Source: Prolixibacteraceae bacterium (GTDB lineage Bacteria > Bacteroidota > Bacteroidia > Bacteroidales > Prolixibacteraceae). From it: a DNA stretch of 64,000 nt. The notes under the pieces were generated by a model that was not told where the DNA came from, ran no database searches, and saw only the letters and a program-made list of their open reading frames with translations. Made by a program: the position numbers and the translations under genes. Below are positions 37,031-46,904 of the stretch, one piece after another. The DNA is taken from NCBI GenBank assembly GCA_019459525.1, contig JAIBEY010000066.1, forward strand, positions 124,001-188,000, in the 5' to 3' direction. The first letter of the stretch is position 1. Each line of letters opens with the position of its first letter.

Positions 37031-39187
37031 ATGAAAGTCTATAAAACAGATGAAGTTCGCAACATTACATTAATTGGTAATGCTGGCAGTGGGAAAACCA
37101 CCCTTGCAGAAGCTATGCTTTTCGAGGGTGGAGTAATAAACCGCAGAGGTGATGTTGGAAGTAAAAATACAGTATCCGACTACCATCTGATTGAGCAGGA
37201 ATATGGCAATTCTGTATTTTCTTCGCTCATGTACGTTGAAATTAATGGTAAAAAAATCAACATTCTGGACACTCCCGGGATGGACGATTTTTGCGGCGGG
37301 GTAGTTTCTTCTCTCCAGGTTGCAGCGCTCGGGCTAATGGTTGTTGACGCCTCGACTGGCATTGGTGCCGGAACAGAATCGGCCAACCGCCATGCAGAAG
37401 CAGCCAATGCCAAAATGGTTTTTGTATTGAACCATTTGGATAACGAAAATGCGAATTATGACCAGGCTGTAGAAAACCTAAAAGCAAAATTCGGAAATAA
37501 AGTAACCGTTGTTCAATATCCGGTTGAAACGGGAGTCGGATTCAATACCATTATCGACGTATTGAAGATGAAGATGTACAAATACGGCCCTGATGGGGGA
37601 AAACCTGAAGTATTGGATATACCCGATTCGGAAAAGGAACGTGCAAATGAATTGCACAATGAGTTGATTGAAATGGCTGCCGAAAACGAAGAATCTTTAA
37701 TGGAATTGTATTTCGAACAAGGTTCCCTTTCGGAAGATGATATGCGGAAAGGCATGAGAATAGGCATGGTAAAACGTGATTTATTTCCGGTATTCTGCGT
37801 TTCGGCCAAAAAAAATATGGGGGTTGGCCGTTTGCTCGAATTTGTTTGCAACATCGCCCCTGCACCATCACAAGTACCTATGCGCCAAATCATTCAAGGA
37901 AAACAAGTGATTATGAGCGAAACAAGTCCAACTTCATTATTCGTTTTTAAAACGGCCCTTGAACCACACGTTGGCGAGGTTACCTATTTTAAAGTAATGT
38001 CGGGAAAGGTTACTGAAGGAAAAGATTTGTATAACACGTTTAATAATGGGAAAGAACGGATCTCGCAGTTGTTTGTAACCGCCGGAAAAACCCGTTACCC
38101 CGTTACCGAATTGGTCGCCGGCGACATCGGTTGCGCCGTAAAACTAAAAGACACCAAATTTAACCAAACACTTTGCGACAAGGAGCTCGATCTTAAATTT
38201 GCCCCGATTGTATTTCCGGACCCTAAATTCAGGATAGCTATAAAAGCAGTAGCTGAAACCGATGACGAAAAAGTAGGCGAAATTCTGCACAAAGTGAAAG
38301 AAGAAGACCCAACTTACCTGGTTCAGTATTCAAAAGAATTGAAACAACTGATTGTGGAAGGCCAGGGCGAATACCACCTGAACACCTTAAAATGGTATTT
38401 CGACCATATCCATAAAATTGACATCGAATTTAAATCTCCTAAAATACCATACCGCGAAACTATTACCAAGTTTGCCCAGGCTGACTATCGCCACAAAAAA
38501 CAATCAGGCGGATCGGGTCAGTTTGGAGAAGTACATATGATTATTGAGCCTTTTGAAGAAGGAACCGCACCCAAAAACATGTTCGTTTATGGCGGAAAAG
38601 AAATGAAAATTTCGGTTCGCGACACGCAGGAAACTCCACTGCCCTGGGGCGGAAAACTTGTTTTTCACAACTGCATCGTCGGTGGTTCTATAGATGCCCG
38701 CTTCCTTCCGGCTATCCTGAAAGGGATTATGGAAAAAATGGAAGAAGGTCCGCTCACCGGTTCGTATGCCCGCGACATTCGCGTTTACATTTACGACGGC
38801 AAAATGCACCCGGTTGACTCCAACGAAATCTCTTTCCGTTTGGCCGGACGAAACGCATTCAGTACCGCATTCAAAAATGCAGGCCCAAAAATCCTGGAAC
38901 CGATCTACGATCTGGATGTTTGGGTTCAGGGCGACCGAATGGGCGATGTAATGAGCGACCTGCAGGGACGACGCGCATTGATCATGGGAATGGGCAGCGA
39001 ACGAGGTTATGAAAAAATTACCGCCCGCGTGCCACTTAAGGAAATGAACAAATATTCAACTTCATTAAGTTCGCTTACAGGTGGACGTGGTGTTTTCAAC
39101 ATGAAATTTGCCGCCTACGAAAAGGTGCCTCAGGAAGTACAGGACGAACTTTTGGCAACTTATGCTGCCGAAGAAAAAGACGAATAG
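37031..39187 (+). CDS. fusA2: EF-G paralogue (EF-G2 type) with altered GTPase motifs
   Basis: 718 residues with the full five-domain EF-G layout, including domain IV KKQSGGSGQFGEVHMIIEP. The G domain differs from the housekeeping EF-G at 29520: the P-loop is GNAGSGKTT (about 16-24), G3 reads DTPGMDDF with Met84 where EF-G has the catalytic His, and G4 reads NHLD (134-137) instead of NKMD. A Bacteroides thetaiotaomicron EF-G2 is known to work in translation without GTP hydrolysis during carbon limitation; whether this is the same type is inference. It is monocistronic, with a strong promoter and long leader. Confidence 0.85.
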   Translation: MKVYKTDEVRNITLIGNAGSGKTTLAEAMLFEGGVINRRGDVGSKNTVSDYHLIEQEYGNSVFSSLMYVEINGKKINILDTPGMDDFCGGVVSSLQVAALGLMVVDASTGIGAGTESANRHAEAANAKMVFVLNHLDNENANYDQAVENLKAKFGNKVTVVQYPVETGVGFNTIIDVLKMKMYKYGPDGGKPEVLDIPDSEKERANELHNELIEMAAENEESLMELYFEQGSLSEDDMRKGMRIGMVKRDLFPVFCVSAKKNMGVGRLLEFVCNIAPAPSQVPMRQIIQGKQVIMSETSPTSLFVFKTALEPHVGEVTYFKVMSGKVTEGKDLYNTFNNGKERISQLFVTAGKTRYPVTELVAGDIGCAVKLKDTKFNQTLCDKELDLKFAPIVFPDPKFRIAIKAVAETDDEKVGEILHKVKEEDPTYLVQYSKELKQLIVEGQGEYHLNTLKWYFDHIHKIDIEFKSPKIPYRETITKFAQADYRHKKQSGGSGQFGEVHMIIEPFEEGTAPKNMFVYGGKEMKISVRDTQETPLPWGGKLVFHNCIVGGSIDARFLPAILKGIMEKMEEGPLTGSYARDIRVYIYDGKMHPVDSNEISFRLAGRNAFSTAFKNAGPKILEPIYDLDVWVQGDRMGDVMSDLQGRRALIMGMGSERGYEKITARVPLKEMNKYSTSLSSLTGGRGVFNMKFAAYEKVPQEVQDELLATYAAEEKDE

Positions 39188-39221
39188 CAACCAAAATCTA
39201 TCTATTCCATTTATCTACACT

Positions 39222-39265
39222 AAAACGAGAATACCCGGGAATGCCACCCGGGTTTTTCTCGTTTT
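39222..39265 (+). terminator. Terminator after fusA2
   Basis: A long hairpin (AAAACGAGAATACCCGGG at 39222-39239 with CCCGGGT and CTCGTTTT up to 39265) ends in a T-run, about 35 nt after the fusA2 stop. Confidence 0.85.
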
Positions 39266-39273
39266 TATTTTAA

Positions 39274-39603
39274 AATCGAGAATACCTCAACCTTAAAATC
39301 ATCAATGAACCTGTAACCCAGAGAATCAAAGAACTTGTATCGGTTCAAAAAAGAATGGTCAAATATTGCGATTCCGTTTTTACATTTTTGGACGACCATC
39401 ATATTCCGCCCGATAATAATGCTTCAGAAAGAACCATCCGAAATTTTAAGGTCAAACTCAAAGTGAGCAACTTTTTCCAATCCACTACTGGCTCTGACGG
39501 CTATGCCGTAATCAGATCAGTAATTGATACTGCAATCAAAAATAAACAAAGCCCCGACGAAGTCACTCGATTAATTGCTATCTTACCTGCGGCTGAATCG
39601 TGA
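39274..39603 (+). pseudogene. IS66-family transposase C-terminal remnant
   Basis: The frame is open from 39274 to the TGA at 39601 but has no complete N-terminus. From ATG 39355 it reads FLDDHHIPPDNNASERTIRN, then KVKLKVSNFFQSTTGSDGYA and VIRSVIDTAIKNKQS, which is the conserved end of IS66 transposases (including the catalytic-domain motif P-x-N-N-x-x-E-R). The remaining ~400 residues and the accessory genes are missing. It lies directly against the fusA2 terminator and touches the next gene, so it marks a past insertion. No inverted repeats were recognised. Confidence 0.8.
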
Positions 39604-39655
39604 CAAAAACAAACAAATTACAAACAGAAAAAAACTGACAACCAGATTCATAAAG

Positions 39656-41986
39656 TTGAAAAACAGTAAATACATCACCCTATTATTAATGGCCTTATTC
39701 ATAGCTATTTTCAGTTTCCCTGAAATAGACCTTGATTACAATATTGGCATTGACCCTCCTCTAAAATGGCTATACAATCACTTGTTCTCTGAAAGACTTA
39801 CGATAGGTAGGGAAATTATCTTTCCACACGGGCCGCTAGCATTTTTCATGTACCCCTTGGCGGATAATTTCATTTTATCGGCCCTCATCACAATATTTTT
39901 GCAAACAGTTTTTGTATTTCACTTATTCAGCCTTTTGGGTAAAGAAAAATGGCAATACTGGATACTGACTGCGGTATCCTCATGGCTTATTTTTAGTCTC
40001 TCAAATTTCAATCAGCTTATTCTTTCCAATATCTCGGTAGCTTTTTTGTTATTCCTGAGCAATAAAAAACCAGCTCCAAAATATTTTGGACTGGTACTTA
40101 CTGCCTTTGCTTTTTATATAAAAGCCTACGTCGCTATTATTGCAGGAACGCTCACGTTTTCCTTATTGGCACTTAATTTTTTCTGGAATAAAAACTATAA
40201 ACAAACATTTATTGACGTAACTGTATTGCTTGGATCAATGCTATTGCTTTGGATGTTAATTTACAAACAACTAGGAGGATTCATAAATTACTGTATCGGA
40301 ATGATTCATTTAGCTGGCGACAACTCTGCTGCCGCTGCTTATTATCCAAATAACAACTGGTGGCTTATAACCCCTTTTCTGATAATTATTGGGTCAATCG
40401 CATTTCTGCAAAAAACCAGAAAAGGTAATTTTTTTGGATTCCTGTTCTCTCTTAGTTTCTTTGCGACATGGAAATACGGCATGGCTCGCGAAGATTACTA
40501 TCATGCGCGCACCTTCCTATACTTCATTGTTGTTTCAATGATTCTGTTTTTGATTTACAACCACAAAAAACGAATCATCAACACCCCCATAATTTTGGGT
40601 GCGCTGGTTCTATTTACCGCTAATATGAGAAATGTGGAGAATCCGCAGCCACTCGTCATCAACTATTCAGGTATCGAAAATTTTATCCGGTTCGTTTCAT
40701 CATTTCAGCAAATAAGAGAAGCAAGCGATAAACAAAACACAATAAATATTGCAAGCAACCGTCTTCCGGAAACTGTCCGAAATCAGATTGGTAATGCGTC
40801 AGTCGATATTTATCCTTGGGACTACACCATTATTGCTGCCAATCAATTAAACTGGAAACCTCGTCCTGTAATACAGTCGTATGCAGCTTATACCTCATGG
40901 CTCGACAAAAAGAATGCAGTCCATTTTAGTAGCGCCAATGCTCCTGAATACTTTATTTTCGGCTTGAACAATATCACTCCTGACCTGAATGGAGGGAAAC
41001 TGGTAAGTATTGATAACCGTTATTTACTAAACGATGAACCGCAAACTTTGATTGAATTGATCAAGAATTATTCGCGGGTTTATTCCAACGAGAATTTTCT
41101 TGTATATCGAAAACGCGTTCAAGCTTTAGACGTTAATTCGTTATTAACAGAAACTCTATCAACAAAATGGAACGAATGGATAACTGTCCCAAACTATACA
41201 AATCAGCTTACCAGACTAAAACTGCATATCGGCCGGAGTTTTTCAGGAAATGTAAAAAGCTTTCTTTACAAAGATGAATTGTATTATATGTATTTTAAAA
41301 CCAAGGATGGCAGCATTTTGAAGTACCGGATTGTCCCGCAAAATGCAGCCGATGGAATCTGGATTTCGCCTTTCTATACCTCCGCAGGAAATTATTCTCC
41401 ATCAGAAACAATTACTGAGGCATTATTGACATGCTCTGATAAAAAAATGGTGGAAAGTTCAGTTAATTATGAATGGGAACATTTTGATATCGACACAAAA
41501 ACAATAAATAATTTTTTCGGTAAAGATTCCACAAACATTCCTGAAATCTATGTAAATGAAAGTATTCTTTTAGAATCCGACAATCCAAACTGGAATGGAT
41601 TTGATCCACAAAAAGTGATAACAGACCGAACCAACAATCAGAAATTCTATCAGCTAAAGCCTACCGATTTCTCACCATCATTTAAATTGGATATCGACAG
41701 TTTGCTAAAAACACCAAAACGCATAACGGTTGATTGTTGGATCAAAACAGATCCAAACGACCACTCTACGCTGGTAATCGAGACTGAAAGCATAACAGGA
41801 GAAAAAAATTGGCAAGGAATTGAAATCAACCGACAAATCATTGATCAAGACGAACTCAATCTTGTTTTCAGTTATATTGATCTGAATTCACAGATTAAAA
41901 AAGTCACCATTTACATCTGTAATAATGGAAATAAACCAGTTTCGATTTATTCGATGAACATAAAACTGTTAAAAACTGAATTTTAA
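39656..41986 (+). CDS. AT-rich multi-pass membrane protein with large extracytoplasmic domain
   Basis: About 776 residues from TTG 39656 (LKNSKYITLLLMALFIAIFS); no ATG precedes the first membrane helix, and the next ATG is 39689, inside the helix. About ten hydrophobic segments lie in the first ~370 residues, with an acidic first loop (PEIDLDYNIGIDPP) as in GT-C glycosyltransferases; the remaining ~400 residues are soluble. The GT-C idea is inference. Two 60-base samples gave about 33% and 25% G+C against about 53% in fusA2, so the gene looks acquired. No sugar genes are nearby on this strand. Confidence 0.7.
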   Translation: MKNSKYITLLLMALFIAIFSFPEIDLDYNIGIDPPLKWLYNHLFSERLTIGREIIFPHGPLAFFMYPLADNFILSALITIFLQTVFVFHLFSLLGKEKWQYWILTAVSSWLIFSLSNFNQLILSNISVAFLLFLSNKKPAPKYFGLVLTAFAFYIKAYVAIIAGTLTFSLLALNFFWNKNYKQTFIDVTVLLGSMLLLWMLIYKQLGGFINYCIGMIHLAGDNSAAAAYYPNNNWWLITPFLIIIGSIAFLQKTRKGNFFGFLFSLSFFATWKYGMAREDYYHARTFLYFIVVSMILFLIYNHKKRIINTPIILGALVLFTANMRNVENPQPLVINYSGIENFIRFVSSFQQIREASDKQNTINIASNRLPETVRNQIGNASVDIYPWDYTIIAANQLNWKPRPVIQSYAAYTSWLDKKNAVHFSSANAPEYFIFGLNNITPDLNGGKLVSIDNRYLLNDEPQTLIELIKNYSRVYSNENFLVYRKRVQALDVNSLLTETLSTKWNEWITVPNYTNQLTRLKLHIGRSFSGNVKSFLYKDELYYMYFKTKDGSILKYRIVPQNAADGIWISPFYTSAGNYSPSETITEALLTCSDKKMVESSVNYEWEHFDIDTKTINNFFGKDSTNIPEIYVNESILLESDNPNWNGFDPQKVITDRTNNQKFYQLKPTDFSPSFKLDIDSLLKTPKRITVDCWIKTDPNDHSTLVIETESITGEKNWQGIEINRQIIDQDELNLVFSYIDLNSQIKKVTIYICNNGNKPVSIYSMNIKLLKTEF

Positions 41987-42081
41987 AATCGATCTTATTT
42001 TGCCTTTAAACGTTTCTGTTCATTGCGATCAGAAATACTTTAGCACAAAAATTTAATCATTTTTACACTTATAACCTTCAT

Positions 42082-42951
42082 TTACTGAATCCTATTCCGC
42101 TCGTATTCCCAATCTTTGATTTCTTCAAATTTTGCAAATCCTTCGGCAACCGATGGATGCTGTAATACTGATTCAACGCTAACTTCAGGAATTAATTCAT
42201 CAGCTATTCCATTTTTGATGAAAATAAAGTTAAAGCCAAGATCATTCGCTCCAACTAAACGATATCCTTTTTGTTTGGCCAATTTGGTCATTGCAATTGG
42301 CGAAGCACCATGATATACAGGATGCTTACCCGGGAAAAAATAATCTGGATCATAAGGAACTACAATATCCTCAAATCCAAATTCGTTGTGAGTTTCGATA
42401 ATTACGACTTTCGGCTGCACCACATTAATTGCGTCCCAAACCCAATAATCGTTTCCGTCCAAATCGATGGAGAGAAGTCCAATTTCTCCTGAAAATCCTG
42501 CATCTGTAATAAGCTGATTGATATTCTCGCGCTTGATCATTGCACAAACAAATCTGGGCTGATACATCCACGGATGTGGGTACTTTGCGAAGAACTTTCG
42601 GCCTCTGGCTATGCTTTTGAGATTTCCGTCGATAAACAATCCATGCCAGCCAAAATTAAAAATCAGGTTCGCACTATTGCTGTTTACACCATCGTCGGAG
42701 CCAAATTCTACAAAAGTTTTGTTATCCATTCCAATCACCGAAAAGATGAAAAGCAGCAACCCATCTTCCTCAAATTGAGAAAAGACCCGAAATCCGGTAT
42801 CCTTTAATTGGGGAAGTGTTTTTTTTCGAATACATTCCTGATAATGTAAAAATAACTGTCGTTGGCTAATTTGCGTAGACGGATTAAAACGGCTCCTGAT
42901 TTTTACGATCAGAAAAAAATCTTTCAGGAGATTCCTAATTATACTCCTCAT
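42082..42951 (-). CDS. FkbM-like SAM-dependent methyltransferase
   Basis: 289 residues from ATG 42951; the longer frame overlaps the upstream gene and is not family-like. Motif I is FVEFGSDDGVNSNSANLIFN, followed by GLFIDGN, LLSIDLDGNDYWVWDAI and VVIIETHNEFGFED, an arrangement typical of FkbM-like methyltransferases that act on sugars or small molecules. It starts one base after the stop of the type IX-sorted protein gene, so the two are translated from one message. The substrate is unknown. Confidence 0.75.
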   Translation of the reverse strand: MRSIIRNLLKDFFLIVKIRSRFNPSTQISQRQLFLHYQECIRKKTLPQLKDTGFRVFSQFEEDGLLLFIFSVIGMDNKTFVEFGSDDGVNSNSANLIFNFGWHGLFIDGNLKSIARGRKFFAKYPHPWMYQPRFVCAMIKRENINQLITDAGFSGEIGLLSIDLDGNDYWVWDAINVVQPKVVIIETHNEFGFEDIVVPYDPDYFFPGKHPVYHGASPIAMTKLAKQKGYRLVGANDLGFNFIFIKNGIADELIPEVSVESVLQHPSVAEGFAKFEEIKDWEYERNRIQ

Positions 42952-42952
42952 T

Positions 42953-44257
42953 TTACTTCCCTCTGAATAAATGAAAGAATCCACTCGTTCGTCGCCTCTC
43001 GTTGTCGCGTCCCCGCCCTTCAACAACGTAATAATACACTCCAGGGGTACAAACTTTTCCACCAACTTTTCCGTCCCAAACTGATTGTGGAACTGTCTTA
43101 ACAGTATTGTCAAAATTAATAACGTTGTTGCTTTCCCACACATGCAGTATTTTTCCCCACCGATTAAAAATGGAGATTTTAATTTCCTTCATCGACCAGA
43201 ATTTGACGATAAATTCATCATTAGTTCCATCGCCATTGGGGGTAAATACATTGGGGACATCAACAAATGAGGTATCTGCCTCAATATAACCGTCGAGATA
43301 AAGCGTATCGTAACAGGTGTGAAACTCCGATATTTTTTTTGAAACTAATTTGACCTTATATTTTCCGGAATTTTCAAAGGTATAAACAGGGCTATCGCTG
43401 AATATTTTGATCAGGATACTATCTTTTACGACTCCGTTATTTGCTGCACTTTCACGCTTAATTTCATCCAAATCTCTAAAAATAAACCACTCATACTTAC
43501 CGGCATCCCCATTTTCCGACTCATTGGTAAAAGTAACTTCAAGCGGGGCTTCACCCTCATTCTCGCTCACTGAGAATAAAGCCTTCGTTACAATCGACAG
43601 ATATTGCACATCAGCCTCGGCCTCGCAGCCAAATTTATCGGATACAACCAAGGTATAATTGGTGTCTTTGGTGGGCGGATCAAATATTTCCGAACGAATT
43701 ACCCGGCTCACCACATTATCGCCATCCATCCACTTTACCTCTATCTCTTTGTTCATTTCCAAAGGTTGACCGCTGGCCAGGTCAGTATAAATGAGTTTAG
43801 GCGTATCAAAGGTTCCGTTCAGCGTAAACGAGTAACAGTCCGACTCCGGAATCTCCGCAGTGGCATCAATATAGTTGTTAAAAACCCAGGCGGTATAGGT
43901 TTTCTCTCCAGATGCCGCAGTTACCTTCACCCGATAACCACCATCTTCCAGGTTCGAAATGGTTGAAGTTGAGTTGCCGGAAAGATCGCTGGAAAAAAAG
44001 ACAAAACTTCCTGAGGCAGCATTGTATTTCTGCCATTCAAAACTTCCGGATTCGCCATTTAAAGTATTTGCGGTGAGGGAGGCATTTTTTTCATCTTTTG
44101 CACCGCAAAAAACATGAATAAAATCCTGTACTCCACTCGAATATGCTGTTGACACCACTTCGTTGGCCACAGAGGTAATTTGTGCAAGACCAACTGACGG
44201 TAAGGAAATTAGCCCAATAAAAAAAAGCAATTGTCCAACCAATTTTAATTTATTCAT
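42953..44257 (-). CDS. Secreted PKD-domain protein with gliding-motility/T9SS type B sorting domain
   Basis: 434 residues: a signal peptide (MNKLKLVGQLLFFIGLISLP, cleavage near LAQ), an N-terminal beta-rich region, a PKD-like domain (about 225-330: SENEGEAPLEVTFTNESENG, KYEWFIF) and a C-terminal CHU_C-type sorting domain (about 340-434: VPNVFTPNGDGTNDEF, ISIFNRWGKILHVWES, WDGKVGGKVCTPGVYYYVVE). Such proteins leave the cell through the type IX secretion system and may stay on the surface. It is followed one base later by the methyltransferase gene. The ligand is unknown. Confidence 0.85.
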   Translation of the reverse strand: MNKLKLVGQLLFFIGLISLPSVGLAQITSVANEVVSTAYSSGVQDFIHVFCGAKDEKNASLTANTLNGESGSFEWQKYNAASGSFVFFSSDLSGNSTSTISNLEDGGYRVKVTAASGEKTYTAWVFNNYIDATAEIPESDCYSFTLNGTFDTPKLIYTDLASGQPLEMNKEIEVKWMDGDNVVSRVIRSEIFDPPTKDTNYTLVVSDKFGCEAEADVQYLSIVTKALFSVSENEGEAPLEVTFTNESENGDAGKYEWFIFRDLDEIKRESAANNGVVKDSILIKIFSDSPVYTFENSGKYKVKLVSKKISEFHTCYDTLYLDGYIEADTSFVDVPNVFTPNGDGTNDEFIVKFWSMKEIKISIFNRWGKILHVWESNNVINFDNTVKTVPQSVWDGKVGGKVCTPGVYYYVVEGRGRDNERRRTSGFFHLFRGK

Positions 44258-44424
44258 TCTTCAAATTCTTTACTAATGCACAATATTAACGCTAAAAATT
44301 GATTTATCTTTTGTGACTCCTGAAATTTTCTGAATTGGCATTGTTGAAAACTACTTACTTTGCAAGCCTGAAATCAGGAAAAACAGTTTTACTTTTGGTG
44401 TCCATTATCGAAACGAAAAATATC

Positions 44425-46740
44425 GTGCAAAATTATTTAGAAGGTTTAAATGAGGCTCAGCGGCAAGCCGTTGAAAACATCCATGGTGCATCGTTGATTA
44501 TTGCTGGCGCAGGATCAGGAAAAACACGGGTTTTGACTTACCGGATTACTCATTTGTTAAAGAACGGGGTAAAACCCGGTTCTATTTTGGCCCTCACGTT
44601 TACCAACAAGGCAGCCAAAGAAATGAAAACCCGTATCTCGGAGATGGTTGGTCAAAATACGGCCAGATACCTGTGGATGGGGACTTTCCACTCTATTTTT
44701 GCCCGAATTTTACGAACCGAATCCGAAACACTTGGTTATCCGTCGAACTTTACCATTTACGATTCGGCCGACTCGAAAAGCCTGATCAAAAGCATCATCA
44801 AAGATTTAAACCTCGACGACAAAACCTACAAGCCCGGTGTGGTATCATCGCGTATTTCAGCAGCAAAAAACAACCTGGTTTCGTCAGAAGTTTATGCCCA
44901 ACTGCCCGAAACGGCCGAATACGACCAAAGCATAAAAATGCCGCTAATCAGCCTGATTTACAAGGAATACGCCAAACGATGTTTCCTTGCCGGGGCTATG
45001 GATTTTGATGATTTACTGATGAAAACCAATGCGCTTTTCCGCAACCATCCTGAAATTCTGGAGAAATACCAACGCATTTTTGATTATATATTGGTTGACG
45101 AGTACCAGGACACAAACCACTCCCAATACATGATCATCAAAAAACTGGCTGCCAAACACAACAACATTTGCGTGGTGGGCGACGATGCTCAAAGTATTTA
45201 TTCATTCCGGGGAGCACGAATCGAAAACATCCTGAATTTCCAGACCGATTACCCTGAACACAAGGTGTTTAAGCTGGAACAAAACTACCGCTCAACCCAA
45301 ACCATTGTTGATGCGGCAAACAGTGTAATCGCCAAAAACAAAAGGCAAATCAAGAAAAATGTATTTTCGGAAAAAGAAAAAGGCGCGTTAATTAAAGTAA
45401 TGAGCGCCATTACCGATAATGAAGAAGGCTACCTGGTTTCGAACGAAATTATAGAGACCCGAATGCGTGAACATTACCTTTTTTCTGATTATGCCATTTT
45501 ATACCGCACCAACGCCCAATCGCGTATCTTCGAAGAATCGCTGCGAAAACGGAATATACCCTACCGGATTTACGGAGGACTTTCATTTTATCAGCGGAAA
45601 GAGATCAAGGATTTGCTCAGCTATTTCCGGATGGTCATCAATCCGAAAGACAATGAGGCATTTAAGCGGATTATCAATTATCCGGCGCGTGGAATCGGGC
45701 AAACCAGCCTCACCAAACTCGAACAGTTTGCCGGCCAAAACAACCTTTGTATCTGGGAATTTGCCACCAATATTCCGCTGCTGTTAAGCGAATTCAACAA
45801 AGGTACCGCCGCCAAAATCAACGAATTTACCCAGTTGATCAATGCTTTCAGGGAAAAACTTGAAACCCACGATGCATTTGAGTTGGCCAGCGAAATTGCG
45901 ACTGGCTCTGAAATCATGAAAGATTTGTATAAAGATCAAACTCCGGAAGGTGTGAGCCGTTTCGAAAACATTCAGGAATTACTCAACGGGATTCAGGAAT
46001 TCTCTATTTCGGCGCGCGAGGAAGGAACGCCTAACAAACTGAATAATTACATGGAGGACGTTGCCTTGCTGACTGATCAGGATAACGAAAAGGAAGATGA
46101 CAACGACCGTGTGACGATGATGACCATTCACTCGGCCAAAGGACTCGAATTTAAAAATGTATTTATTGTCGGGGTAGAAGAAAATCTTTTCCCTTCAAAT
46201 CAATCGGGGCAAAAAACGCTGGAAGATTTTGAAGAAGAACGCCGCCTGTTTTACGTTGCGCTTACAAGGGCTGAGCAAAATGCCTATCTCACGTATGCAC
46301 GCCAACGATACCGATGGGGAAAACTGGATTTCTGCGACAAAAGTAGGTTTATCGACGAAATTGACCCGCAATACCTGAACCTGCCGGTAGAAAAAGATCA
46401 GGCTTTCTTCGGAACAAATACCGACCTCCCATTTGCAACGCCCAAACCACGGCAACAAGCTGCAACCATTCCGGGACTTCGGCCATCTTCGGCCAACCAA
46501 CCCGATTTGCAGCGTAAACTAACACAACTCCGGGCTGCCAAAAAAGAAACAGATGCCTTTGAATACAGCAATCCGGAAGACATTCAGGCCGGAATGCTGG
46601 TTGAACATCAGCGTTTTGGCCGAGGGAAAGTACTACAAATGGAAGGTAAAATGCCCGATATTCAGGCAACCGTATTTTTTCAAAATGCCGGAAAAAAACA
46701 ATTACTGCTTAAATTCGCTAAACTGCGGATAATTAATTAG
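44425..46740 (+). CDS. pcrA: ATP-dependent DNA helicase PcrA/UvrD
   Basis: 771 residues from GTG 44425, which gives QNYLEGLNEAQRQAV at the start as in PcrA; the longer TTG start (44335) adds 30 unrelated residues and would include a promoter-like TTACTTTG at 44355-44362. Motifs: GAGSGKT (Walker A), DEYQDTN, GDDAQSIYSFRGA, LEQNYRST, TIHSAKGLEF and VALTRAEQ. The C-terminal Tudor-like segment (AGMLVEHQRFGRGKVLQMEG) binds RNA polymerase in PcrA. Acts in DNA repair and replication-fork upkeep. Confidence 0.93.
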   Translation: MQNYLEGLNEAQRQAVENIHGASLIIAGAGSGKTRVLTYRITHLLKNGVKPGSILALTFTNKAAKEMKTRISEMVGQNTARYLWMGTFHSIFARILRTESETLGYPSNFTIYDSADSKSLIKSIIKDLNLDDKTYKPGVVSSRISAAKNNLVSSEVYAQLPETAEYDQSIKMPLISLIYKEYAKRCFLAGAMDFDDLLMKTNALFRNHPEILEKYQRIFDYILVDEYQDTNHSQYMIIKKLAAKHNNICVVGDDAQSIYSFRGARIENILNFQTDYPEHKVFKLEQNYRSTQTIVDAANSVIAKNKRQIKKNVFSEKEKGALIKVMSAITDNEEGYLVSNEIIETRMREHYLFSDYAILYRTNAQSRIFEESLRKRNIPYRIYGGLSFYQRKEIKDLLSYFRMVINPKDNEAFKRIINYPARGIGQTSLTKLEQFAGQNNLCIWEFATNIPLLLSEFNKGTAAKINEFTQLINAFREKLETHDAFELASEIATGSEIMKDLYKDQTPEGVSRFENIQELLNGIQEFSISAREEGTPNKLNNYMEDVALLTDQDNEKEDDNDRVTMMTIHSAKGLEFKNVFIVGVEENLFPSNQSGQKTLEDFEEERRLFYVALTRAEQNAYLTYARQRYRWGKLDFCDKSRFIDEIDPQYLNLPVEKDQAFFGTNTDLPFATPKPRQQAATIPGLRPSSANQPDLQRKLTQLRAAKKETDAFEYSNPEDIQAGMLVEHQRFGRGKVLQMEGKMPDIQATVFFQNAGKKQLLLKFAKLRIIN

Positions 46741-46784
46741 TTTTGTACCAGAAATCCAACTTCAATTAGTTTTTTCAGCTTTAT

Positions 46785-46815
46785 TTTGAAGTCAAAACTA
46801 TTTTGATTTATTTTG
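46785..46815 (+). promoter_or_regulatory. Possible promoter for the DUF4290-murA unit
   Basis: TTTG (46785-46788), 19 nt, TTATTTTG (46808-46815), a one-base deviation from TAnnTTTG. It lies 90 nt before the DUF4290 start, in the 164-nt gap after pcrA, and is tentative. Confidence 0.35.
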
Positions 46816-46904
46816 CAGCATATTCGTCTTCATCCTGATTATCTACCAGATTTCCTTTTTTTGAGATAACAGCCTGATTTTTAAAGAAAACTTTATTTAT
46901 TTAC

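Noticed and set aside
42952-43143. N-terminal extension of the methyltransferase
   Set aside because: It lies inside the coding sequence of the PKD protein in another frame and does not look like methyltransferase sequence.
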